The notes: generated from the letters alone by a model not told the origin. A stretch of DNA of 5,470 nucleotides from UBA1049 sp964522305 (GCA_964522305.1 CAZFVM010000094.1:1-5470); one strand, 5' to 3'. Shown: positions 1 to 5,164, counted from the first letter of the stretch. A program made the numbers and translations.

Positions 1-8
1 TTTTTACT

Positions 9-137
9 CTACCTCTTCATTTGAATCTGCCATTGAGCTGATATATAATCTGAAAGCTCATCGTCTTGAAAATGTTCAATTAGAATTTCTAAAATGTCAT
101 CCTCATCCAGTTTTTTATAACAGATTTTTTCGTTCAT
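9..137 (-). CDS. Small acidic hypothetical protein (42 aa)
   Basis: A complete short ORF starts at ATG (135-137) and stops at TAG (9-11). The protein begins MNEKICYKKLDEDD and ends in AQWQIQMKR. It is rich in Asp and Glu (DEDD, QDDE), apart from the basic end. No signal peptide or membrane segment is visible. An AAAGGTAGG stretch 6-8 bases upstream could serve as ribosome site. The gene lies downstream of three contiguous hairpins on the same strand. I do not recognise the family. Short acidic ORFs of this kind sometimes precede serine recombinase genes in clostridial mobile elements, but no recombinase is visible here because the window ends. That link is inference. It could also be a remnant. 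Confidence 0.5.
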   Translation of the reverse strand: MNEKICYKKLDEDDILEILIEHFQDDELSDYISAQWQIQMKR

Positions 138-208
138 CTTAAAGCCTACCTTTCGCTATTGCTTCGAGTGCCTTTTGCAGTGCTTTTTGTATTGTTGCAT
201 TCCCTTTA

Positions 209-298
209 AGTGTATTTGTGGTGACTCCACAAATACACTGCTTGCTGAGACGTGTTACTAAGCAAGCGGGTATTTTGCAAGCTATGCTGTCAAAATAC
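209..298 (-). other. Three back-to-back stem-loops in the leader of the 42-aa ORF
   Basis: Three perfect inverted repeats lie end to end: 270-277 with 291-298 (8 bp), 240-246 with 261-267 (7 bp) and 209-221 with 227-239 (13 bp, loop TGACT). Gaps between them are 2 and 0 bases. The 16-mer at 231-246 recurs at 293-308 with two mismatches. The minus strand stays open without a stop from 306 to 141, ending two bases before the ATG at 137, but has no normal start codon. The set could be a structured RNA leader, a recombination or attachment site, or the remnant of an upstream gene. The strand is given as that of the downstream ORF. Confidence 0.6.
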
Positions 299-363
299 AG
301 TGCTTGTTAGATAGTGGGACAAACTTGGCTGAAAAAAGGGGTAGCCGGTTGAAGGGGGAGCCT

Positions 364-413
364 CCCCGCCGCCGCATAAATCGATGGCGGGGATTCTTTT
401 GTTTTATTTTTTT
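364..413 (+). terminator. GC-rich hairpin plus T-rich tract, rightward terminator
   Basis: CCCCGCC (364-370) pairs with GGCGGGG (386-392) around a 15-base loop. A T-rich run (ATTCTTTTG, then TTTTATTTTTTTTG) follows to about 413. The T tract lies only on the plus-strand side, so it would stop rightward transcription. No convincing plus-strand gene feeds into it. The 226-aa membrane protein ends just to its right, reading in the opposite direction, and on that strand no U tract follows the hairpin. Confidence 0.45.
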
Positions 414-1084
414 TGTACATCTTGATTCGCTTGAAAAGAAACGAAAAGTTTTTTATACCTCCGATATTCTTTTTGGATTAACCAAGTCACTAAAACGAGT
501 TCGCCAATAATCAGACCAGTCATTACAATTAACGCAACTAAATTCTGAAGAAAAGAAACGAATAAAAGCATGACGAAGATCGACATAACTACCATCGAAA
601 CTGAAACGATTCTTTTGACATACGTAAAATACGCATTCGAAATGCCCTGAAAGTTTTCATAAAAAGAAATATTTGCATGAACATTTGGTTCTAATGAAAA
701 ATTGGGGGGCTTCCAAATGAGACCGCATCCAACATATGTCGTTTGAGACAACCTAAATCGCAAGTGTGTATCTTCTTTTACATCTAGCGTAACCATTGCT
801 TTTAAGCAATATGCTTTCGTGTGCTTATACCACTCGCTATCGACATTCATTAATAATATATTGAATGCGCCTTGAATAAGAGCGGTCAACCAAAATATCA
901 GCATTTGCGCAAAAGAATGATTGTTTTTTGATGGGATTTCTTTAATAATAACAGTAACATCACCTGGCACCGATATAGAAAATGTTGCTTGTTTATCAAT
1001 CGAGTCGATAACTTGAGTTTGCTCACAACACGAGACATAAACACACTGTCCCTCTGGTACGACACCTTCAATAACAATTTTCAT
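404..1084 (-). CDS. Three-helix membrane protein, probable immunity protein of the adjacent Rhs-type tail
   Basis: The 226-aa product has an N-terminal soluble part of mostly beta character (about residues 1-55), a hydrophobic helix at about 60-79, a soluble middle (80-157), two close helices at about 159-179 and 181-203, and a basic C-terminus (QKEYRRYKKL). I do not recognise the family. The ATG at 1082-1084 is set by AGGTG (1093-1097) eight bases upstream. That ribosome site overlaps the stop codon of the Rhs-derived tail (1096-1098), leaving 11 bases between the genes. Toxin tips of polymorphic toxins are typically followed by their immunity gene, and membrane immunity proteins are known partners of membrane-active toxins. 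The immunity role is therefore inferred from position and topology only. The DNA is AT-rich compared with the right half of the window, which fits acquisition by transfer. Confidence 0.6.
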   Translation of the reverse strand: MKIVIEGVVPEGQCVYVSCCEQTQVIDSIDKQATFSISVPGDVTVIIKEIPSKNNHSFAQMLIFWLTALIQGAFNILLMNVDSEWYKHTKAYCLKAMVTLDVKEDTHLRFRLSQTTYVGCGLIWKPPNFSLEPNVHANISFYENFQGISNAYFTYVKRIVSVSMVVMSIFVMLLFVSFLQNLVALIVMTGLIIGELVLVTWLIQKEYRRYKKLFVSFQANQDVQKK

Positions 1085-1095
1085 ACTTAAAACAC

Positions 1096-1892
1096 CTAGA
1101 TAGAGTTGTTTAACTTTTTATCAAATATATAGTCTAAAATTCCTGATATAGCACCCCCTATTGACAGTGCAATATCAATGTTTGGTATTAAAACATTTAA
1201 TATCTTATTTATTGTCACAGAACTCGTTGCTCCAGCAATCATATTAACGAAACTTTTAACCGGTATTTTGCCTGCCAGCCACTTGCCAAGGAACCGGTCA
1301 TGCTTATTATATTGCCCCAGGCATCGTACTCGTATACAACGACCTTACTGCCCGCGCCGTTGTAAATGGCTGTTACATCGCCGAGGTGATTCTTCTTGTA
1401 GAAATATTGAGTACCGTTATACGAAAAACCTATAGGGCTGTCGTTTTCATCGTAGTAATAATCCAAAGTATAAACGATATTGCCGTAGTAATTTCTGTTT
1501 ATTTCGGTCAATATCTTTGTACCGTCAAGTACATAATCTACGCTGTACCCCTCAGGCGGGCACATCGGGACAGTATGAAGCTTGGATGTTCTTATTCCGA
1601 TTTCATTATAGGTGTAGCTATAATTAACCGGATCGTTATATTGGTCATATACCGTTAACTCCTCAAGCTTTTGACCGTCCCAAGACAATGAGATTATGCC
1701 GTTCCAATTCAACGGGTTGCCTATTGCATCATAGGATATGGTTGTGTTGTCTATCCCCGTCAGCTTATCCTGCCACTGTGCACTGCCGTAGGTGTAATTT
1801 ACGGTATCAAGCAGGGTGGTGGAAATCGTCGCCGCGGTGGTATAATTATATGTCTTTTTGGACAATATGTTGCCGCTGTTATCGTAGGTATA
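1096..1892 (-). pseudogene. Truncated, frameshifted YD-repeat/Rhs-family protein with orphan C-terminal tail
   Basis: The remnant of a secreted or cell-wall polymorphic toxin of the Rhs/YD-repeat class. From 1892 to about 1284 one frame reads YD-repeat sequence: YTYDNSGNIL at the very start, then YDAIGN, WDGQKLEEL, YNEIGIRTSK, DENDSPIGFSYNGTQYF, HLGDVTAIYNG and EYDAWGNIISMTGSLA. This frame has an in-frame TAA at 1893-1895 and no proper start, so the 5' part is missing. After GSLA it runs into a TGA at 1239. The second frame continues from about 1284 to a TAG at 1096-1098 with a 62-aa tail (KWLAGKIPVKSFVNM to FDKKLNNSI) containing a hydrophobic stretch. The usual Rhs tip (NPxRYRGYYYD, LYYLxxRYYxPxxGRF) expected right after GSLA is absent. 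The simplest reading is an internal deletion fusing core to toxin end out of frame. A TTG at 1863-1865 could start a 208-aa fragment, but without a ribosome site. Confidence 0.8.
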
Positions 1893-1895
1893 TTA

Positions 1896-2256
1896 TACAT
1901 CATTATATCTTAAAAAGACAAGCTTTTTATGCGCCTTCACTAATATAAACGTTTGAAAAGGGTGTTTGGGGACATGAATTTATAAAAGTTCACAAAATTC
2001 AGCGTTTTCACTATTTTTGCAAGCTTGTATTTGTCAATAATGCCTATGGGTTTATAACCATGTAGCCTAACTGCTCTAATGACTATAGCAAACGCAAATC
2101 TCTGTTGACAAAACAAATGCCCTTGAAAACTGATTTTATATCCCGTTTTCAAGGACGTTTTGTGTATTCTTTTCTGAGCTGCTTTGTTACAGCTTCTCTT
2201 TTTGGGCTTTATTTTTATATCTTGGCAAGACCTTGGGACTATAGCAGCTATGGTAT
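1896..2256. other. Gene-poor, AT-rich spacer
   Basis: No convincing gene is seen. A minus-strand open frame runs 1940-2275, but it overlaps the end of the ArsC/Spx-like gene, has no clear ribosome site and its composition does not look like a folded protein. A 7-bp hairpin (TAAAAAG 1911-1917 with CTTTTTA 1923-1929) lies just upstream of the truncated Rhs fragment. A 10-bp inverted repeat lies at 2121-2154. A degenerate transposase or other element end is possible but not shown. Confidence 0.4.
2121..2154. repeat. 10-bp perfect inverted repeat, possible weak terminator
   Basis: CCTTGAAAAC (2121-2130) is exactly mirrored by GTTTTCAAGG (2145-2154) with a 14-base loop. On the minus strand it lies about 100 bases after the stop of the ArsC/Spx-like gene and is followed by GCATTTGTTTTG. 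It could be a weak terminator for that operon. The plus-strand side is also T-rich. Low GC and the interrupted T run make the role uncertain. Confidence 0.35.
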
Positions 2257-2607
2257 TTATAACTTCGCTTCCCACTCATCGAGTCTAAAACCCACCAGCA
2301 CAAAGTCTTCCCCCACCAATATCGGGCGCTTGACCAGCATTCCGTCGGTGGCAAGCAGTCGCAGCTGCTCTTCCTCGGACATCTCCGCCAGTCTGTCCTT
2401 GAGGTTGTGCTCTCTATACAGCACTCCGCTGGTGTTAAAGAACCTCTTTAACGGCAGCCCGCTCTTATCATAATAGCTCTTTAGCTCTTCATAGCTCGGG
2501 TTTTGCTCCTTGATATCCCGCTCTTCGTACCCATGCCCCCGCTCGGCCAGCCAGTCCTTTGCCCGACGGCAGGTGGAACAACGACTATAACAAACAAAAG
2601 TCAACAT
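2257..2607 (-). CDS. ArsC/Spx-family thioredoxin-fold protein, YusI-like
   Basis: The 116-aa cytosolic protein has the ArsC/Spx/MgsR thioredoxin-like fold. It opens MLTFVCYSRCSTCRRAKDWL with a CxxC redox pair (C10 and C13). Further family marks are LPLKRFFNTSGVLYREHNLK, MSEEEQLRLLATDGMLVKRP (Arg94-Pro95) and the ending VGFRLDEW. The whole reads like Bacillus YusI and other short arsenate-reductase-like proteins rather than Spx itself, which is longer. The true substrate is not known for this subgroup, and arsenate reduction should not be assumed. The start at ATG 2605-2607 is chosen because AGGAG (2616-2620) sits eight bases upstream. A GTG at 2614-2616 lies inside that site and is not used. 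It follows the metallopeptidase gene by 31 bases and is probably cotranscribed with it. Confidence 0.85.
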   Translation of the reverse strand: MLTFVCYSRCSTCRRAKDWLAERGHGYEERDIKEQNPSYEELKSYYDKSGLPLKRFFNTSGVLYREHNLKDRLAEMSEEEQLRLLATDGMLVKRPILVGEDFVLVGFRLDEWEAKL

Positions 2608-2638
2608 AACACACACTCCTATTAATCATTATTTATCT

Positions 2639-3211
2639 CTACGGGATTAACCTATAAAGGATTTTGCCCCCGTTTTGCTTTAGCCATTTTTTGTGGGTTT
2701 TGTATTCCGGGCAATACCCCTCGACAATGTCCCAAAACACCTTTGAGTGGTTACGCTCGAGCAAATGGCACAGCTCGTGGATAACCACATAATCCACCAC
2801 CTCCGGCGGCATCATGGCAAGGGCACAATTAAAGCTCAAGTTGCCCACGGGGGAGCAACTGCCATACAAGGTCTTTTGAGCACCGATGGTAATTTTTCCC
2901 GGCTGTACCCCAATAACCTCGGCAAAATGCTCAACCCGGCTTTTTATCATCGGCATCAGTTCTTTCTTTAGCTTTATTATCTCTGCCGGGCTTAGCTTGG
3001 TCAGACCTTGCATAGAGTCGATCTGTGCTTTCATTTTGATAAGGCTCTCTTTTATCCACCCGTCATAACGCTCCAGCAACGCCTTTATCTCTCGGTCCTT
3101 TGTCTTTATGGGGACCCGCACCACCACTTGCAGCTTGTTGTTTACATGTATTGTAAGGTTCTTGCGGTTGTTCCTTACCACCGAGACCTCATAAGCCTTT
3201 GAGTTATTCAA
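2639..3211 (-). CDS. YgjP-type (DUF45/M48-like) zinc metallopeptidase
   Basis: The 190-aa protein belongs to the YgjP/DUF45 group of gluzincin-like metalloproteins. It shows HELCHLLERNHSKVFW with H145, E146 and H149 (HExxH) and H155 as likely third zinc ligand. It also has YGSCS (116-120), where most relatives have WGSCS, and the family phrase NLSFNCALAMMPPEVVDYVV before the zinc site. The N-terminal part (about 1-40) is the usual beta-rich domain starting with V-R-N-N-R-K-N-L. There is no signal peptide, so it should act in the cytoplasm. The natural substrate of the family is not established. The start is TTG (3209-3211), supported by AGAGGTG (3217-3223) five bases upstream. The first in-frame ATG would be residue 60, inside the domain. 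Length is a little shorter than typical (about 220-240 aa). It heads a two-gene operon with the ArsC/Spx-like gene. Confidence 0.85.
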   Translation of the reverse strand: MNNSKAYEVSVVRNNRKNLTIHVNNKLQVVVRVPIKTKDREIKALLERYDGWIKESLIKMKAQIDSMQGLTKLSPAEIIKLKKELMPMIKSRVEHFAEVIGVQPGKITIGAQKTLYGSCSPVGNLSFNCALAMMPPEVVDYVVIHELCHLLERNHSKVFWDIVEGYCPEYKTHKKWLKQNGGKILYRLIP

Positions 3212-3264
3212 ATCAGCACCTCTTATAATAAAATGATTTATTCTGCAAAAAAACTAAAAATCTA

Positions 3265-3299
3265 TTGACAACCCGCGAGGCGTACACTATAATGTACAC
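3265..3299 (+). promoter_or_regulatory. Consensus promoter with TGTACA-type operator of the toxin-antitoxin operon
   Basis: A perfect -35 box TTGACA (3265-3270) and a perfect -10 box TATAAT (3288-3293) are 17 bp apart. Two hexamers flank the -10: CGTACA (3281-3286) and TGTACA (3293-3298), spaced 12 bp centre to centre. TGTACA is the core known from YefM-YoeB operators in E. coli. Binding of the antitoxin or the complex here would block RNA polymerase, giving autoregulation. The regulation is inferred from the family and the site. Confidence 0.8.
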
Positions 3300-3315
3300 G
3301 CAGGAGGTGGAAACA

Positions 3316-3564
3316 ATGCTAAATATTAATATTACCAACTTCAGGAAGAATATATTCGGCTTACTTGAGCAAACAATCAAATACAACGAGCCGGTTAACA
3401 TTAGCACCAAAGACGGCAACGCCGTTGTTCTCAGCGAGGACGATTACAACGGGCTTATGGAGACACTATATCTAAGCTCTGCCCCGGGCATGAAAGAAGC
3501 TATAATCGAAGGACTTAATACTCCGGTTGATGAATGCCTGACCGAGGAAGAGGTTAGCTGGTAA
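3316..3564 (+). CDS. yefM: YefM/Phd-family antitoxin
   Basis: The 82-aa antitoxin is paired with the YoeB-like toxin that follows. The N-terminal DNA-binding and dimerisation part is of Phd/YefM type (INITNFRKNIFGLLEQTIKYNEPVNISTKDGNAVVLSEDDYNGL, residues about 4-47). The C-terminal part is acidic and probably disordered until bound to toxin (APGMKEAIIEGLNTPVDECLTEEEVSW). The start ATG at 3316-3318 follows AGGAGG (3302-3307) by eight bases. A longer frame beginning with TTG at 3265 is rejected because that TTG is the -35 box. The stop TAA shares its last base with the toxin ATG, so the genes are translationally coupled. It should bind the TGTACA sites upstream and neutralise the toxin. Confidence 0.9.
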   Translation: MLNINITNFRKNIFGLLEQTIKYNEPVNISTKDGNAVVLSEDDYNGLMETLYLSSAPGMKEAIIEGLNTPVDECLTEEEVSW

Positions 3565-3827
3565 TGTATACCATTTATTATACCAAAAAAGCAGCAAGTG
3601 ATATCCCCAAGCTAAAATCAGCAAAACTTGACAAAAAGGCGAAGGCTTTGATAGATTTATTAAAGCAAAACCCTTTTTTGACCCCGCCGAGGTACGAGAG
3701 ATTGCAAGGAGATTTGCAAGGAGCATATTCCCGCAGGATAAATCTTCAACACAGGTTAGTATATGCGGTAAACGAACAAAACAAGACAGTCAAGATAATA
3801 AGTCTGTGGACCCATTATGAGTTTTAG
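3564..3827 (+). CDS. yoeB: YoeB/Txe-family mRNA interferase toxin
   Basis: The 87-aa RelE-superfamily endoribonuclease is of YoeB/Txe type, which cuts mRNA at the ribosome and stops translation. Key positions of YoeB are kept: E45 in RYERLQGDLQG, R57-R58 in GAYSRRIN, H63-R64 in QHRLVYAV, and H84-Y85 close to the C-terminus (LWTHYEF). In E. coli YoeB the corresponding E46, R65 and H83 are catalytic. Length matches the family (84-90 aa). The start ATG overlaps the antitoxin stop by one base (TAATG). No lesion is seen, so the toxin is likely active. A strong terminator follows at once, making this a closed two-gene cassette. Confidence 0.92.
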   Translation: MYTIYYTKKAASDIPKLKSAKLDKKAKALIDLLKQNPFLTPPRYERLQGDLQGAYSRRINLQHRLVYAVNEQNKTVKIISLWTHYEF

Positions 3828-3833
3828 AGTCTT

Positions 3834-3874
3834 TCCGGGATTGCGGTAGTGATACCGCTCCCGGATAGCTTTTT
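3834..3874 (+). terminator. Rho-independent terminator of the toxin-antitoxin operon
   Basis: TCCGGGA (3834-3840) pairs with TCCCGGA (3859-3865). Inside it GCGGTA (3843-3848) pairs with TACCGC (3853-3858) around a GTGA tetraloop, leaving a two-base TT bulge. A CTTTTT run (3869-3874) follows. The T run occurs only on the plus-strand side. It begins seven bases after the toxin stop. Confidence 0.9.
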
Positions 3875-3902
3875 GTAACGAAGATTTTATCAAAACCAAC
3901 CC

Positions 3903-4607
3903 TCAAACCGACGCCCGGCGGAAGGCAGCGAGCTCTATCCCTTGAGGCTCTCGGAGCCGGTCGACAAAGTCCCGAGCGCTTACGATAGGGGAGTCAAACC
4001 TCATCCCGCCAAGGAACTCTTGGTGGTCGGCATGATGGTTATCCGACCCCGAGGTCTGCAACAGCCCATAGTTTTGGGCAAACAACAGCGCTTGTTCGTT
4101 TTCGAACTCGGTCCTGTTGGCGTTGTACACCTCCACTGCGTCCACCTTTGCCGGCAACAGCCGTATAAACTGTATATAACGGGCTTGACGGAAGGGGTGA
4201 GCATGGGATATCAGCCCCCCTGCCTCGTGGATGTAGTCGCAATACTCGTTTATATCCAGCCCGCTAATCTCATGGTGCTCCATCAGCCACTCCGGGTCCA
4301 GCCCATAGGTCAAAAGATCGGTCCCGTTGTGGGGAGATATGGTATATTCCCAGCCATAAAACACGTCAAAACCTATGCTGTCTCCGTACTCCTTCGCCTT
4401 GCGGTATCCGGCTATTTGCTTCTCAATCTTTGCGCGCCAATCTTCGGGGGACAAGAATTCCCCCGCTCTGCTAATCAAGTGGTCGGTAACAAACAAACCA
4501 TCATACCCCATTTTTTTATAAAAATCCACCATTTGTACAGCGGTGGCACCGGCGCATCCACTGCTCTCGGCGGTATGGGAATGGGTCTCGTACAGGTAGG
4601 TTTTCAT
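3903..4607 (-). CDS. PHP-domain metal-dependent phosphoesterase
   Basis: The 234-aa protein of the PHP (polymerase and histidinol phosphatase) superfamily uses a cluster of bound metal ions to hydrolyse phosphoesters. Motifs in order: HSH (H9, H11) in ETHSHTAESSG, TDH (D42, H43), GWEYT (E87), SHAHP (H135, H137), and SGSDNHH (D179, H181). These cover the expected metal ligands, so the site looks complete. There is no signal peptide. The substrate cannot be read from sequence; relatives include histidinol phosphatase and nucleotide or oligonucleotide phosphoesterases. The ATG overlaps the stop of the upstream DtxR-family gene (ATGA, 4604-4607), so the two are cotranscribed and probably translationally coupled. 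The ribosome site is weak (GAGAG), which agrees with coupling. Metal supply may be the link with the regulator, but this is inference. Confidence 0.88.
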   Translation of the reverse strand: MKTYLYETHSHTAESSGCAGATAVQMVDFYKKMGYDGLFVTDHLISRAGEFLSPEDWRAKIEKQIAGYRKAKEYGDSIGFDVFYGWEYTISPHNGTDLLTYGLDPEWLMEHHEISGLDINEYCDYIHEAGGLISHAHPFRQARYIQFIRLLPAKVDAVEVYNANRTEFENEQALLFAQNYGLLQTSGSDNHHADHQEFLGGMRFDSPIVSARDFVDRLREPQGIELAAFRRASV

Positions 4608-4993
4608 TTTCTCTCGTTGTCCTCTCTATAGTGCAGGTAATGGTTTTTTAATGCATCAAAACTCTCTTTGCTCAAAAAATGCTCGATTTTGCAAGCGTCT
4701 TCAAAAGCGGTCTCTCGGGTCACCCCCAAGTCCATCAGCATCTGCGCCAAAGTATTATGCCGCTCGTAGGTCCGCTCGGCGATACTTCTCCCCTGAGGGG
4801 TGAGAAAAACCCCGCCCCCTTCGTCCAAGTCGACAAAACCGCTTTCTTTGAGCTGCTTTAGCATAACGCTCAGGGTGGGCTTTGAGTATCCCATCTCGTT
4901 GGCGATCTCCACCGCCCTCACCGAGTCTTTGTCCTTGGTTAGAATGAGTATGGTCTCGAGATAATTTTCTACCGTTTCTCCTACCGAATTCAC
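4604..4993 (-). CDS. DtxR/MntR-family metal-dependent transcriptional repressor
   Basis: The 129-aa regulator has an N-terminal winged helix (VRAVEIANEMGYSKPTLSVM, about residues 25-44, and wing DEGGGVFLTPQG, about 57-68). A metal-binding and dimerisation domain follows (ERHNTLAQMLMDLGV, EDACKIEHFL). Ligand positions by alignment with family members: E13, H79, C101, E104 and H105. Cys at 101 is what DtxR and IdeR have, where MntR has Glu, suggesting an Fe(II) sensor. N10 stands where MntR has Asp8 and DtxR has Met10. The C-terminal SH3-like domain of DtxR is absent, as in MntR. The GTG start at 4991-4993 is chosen because AGGAGG (5002-5007) lies eight bases upstream. The GTG at 5000-5002 is inside that site. 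The gene is divergent from feoAB, which it probably represses. Confidence 0.88.
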   Translation of the reverse strand: MNSVGETVENYLETILILTKDKDSVRAVEIANEMGYSKPTLSVMLKQLKESGFVDLDEGGGVFLTPQGRSIAERTYERHNTLAQMLMDLGVTRETAFEDACKIEHFLSKESFDALKNHYLHYREDNERK

Positions 4994-5009
4994 TGTTGCC
5001 ACCTCCTTA

Positions 5010-5044
5010 AAGCGGTTTTACAAAAAAAACATTATTTACCGCTT
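5010..5044 (-). other. Stem-loop in the leader of the DtxR-family gene
   Basis: AAGCGGT (5010-5016) and ACCGCTT (5038-5044) form a 7-bp stem with a 21-base loop. In the minus-strand transcript it sits directly before the AAGGAGG ribosome site (5002-5008) and shares part of it, so it could affect translation start. It also touches the feoA -35 box. Function not known. Confidence 0.35.
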
Positions 5045-5071
5045 GACAAAATAAAAGAGTTAGGTTAAACT
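5043..5071 (+). promoter_or_regulatory. Predicted feoAB promoter
   Basis: A perfect -35 box TTGACA (5043-5048) is followed after 17 bp by TAAACT (5066-5071), which matches four of six -10 positions. The start of transcription would be near 5078, giving a leader of about 87 bases before feoA. The -10 lies inside the iron box. Confidence 0.6.
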
Positions 5072-5078
5072 AACCCAT
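5060..5078. promoter_or_regulatory. DtxR/IdeR-type iron box
   Basis: TTAGGTTAAACTAACCCAT agrees with the classical DtxR/IdeR operator (TTAGGTTAGSCTAACCTAA) at 15 of 19 positions. The core GGTTA and TAACC (5063-5067, 5071-5075) is a perfect inverted repeat with a three-base spacer. It covers the feoA -10 and abuts the divergent dtxR -10. It is the likely binding site for the DtxR-family protein encoded next to it, acting when iron is plentiful. Confidence 0.8.
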
Positions 5079-5107
5079 ATTATAAAAGACAACGATTAAA
5101 AAAGCAA
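5079..5107 (-). promoter_or_regulatory. Predicted promoter of the DtxR-PHP operon
   Basis: On the minus strand a perfect -10 TATAAT (5084-5079) lies 17 bp from TTGCTT (5107-5102), a weak -35. Transcription would start near 5072, inside the iron box, so autoregulation is expected. Confidence 0.5.
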
Positions 5108-5164
5108 GACAAAAGATATGTTTTTTTGTGTCAGGCGGCAAATCGTTGATGAGGATAAACAATT

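Noticed and set aside
209..298. CRISPR array
   Set aside because: The repeats are inverted hairpins of different sequence, not regularly spaced identical direct repeats with spacers.
304..510. Plus-strand 68-codon open frame
   Set aside because: It reads through a terminator-like hairpin and its T tract and into the antisense of the membrane protein gene; no ribosome site and no protein-like composition.
2105..2133. Possible promoter with TTGACA at 2105-2110
   Set aside because: No acceptable -10 box at 16-18 bp and no plus-strand gene downstream.
1940..2275. Minus-strand 111-codon open frame in the gene-poor spacer
   Set aside because: It overlaps the end of the ArsC/Spx-like gene out of frame, lacks a ribosome site and has no recognisable motif; a degenerate gene cannot be excluded.
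2105..2473. Plus-strand 122-codon open frame
   Set aside because: Low-complexity Ser-rich antisense of the ArsC/Spx-like gene.
3265..3315. N-terminal extension of the antitoxin from TTG 3265
   Set aside because: The TTG is part of the -35 box and transcription would start downstream of it; AGGAGG points to ATG 3316.
3942..4631. Plus-strand 229-codon open frame
   Set aside because: It is the antisense shadow of the PHP gene, whose motifs are complete on the minus strand.
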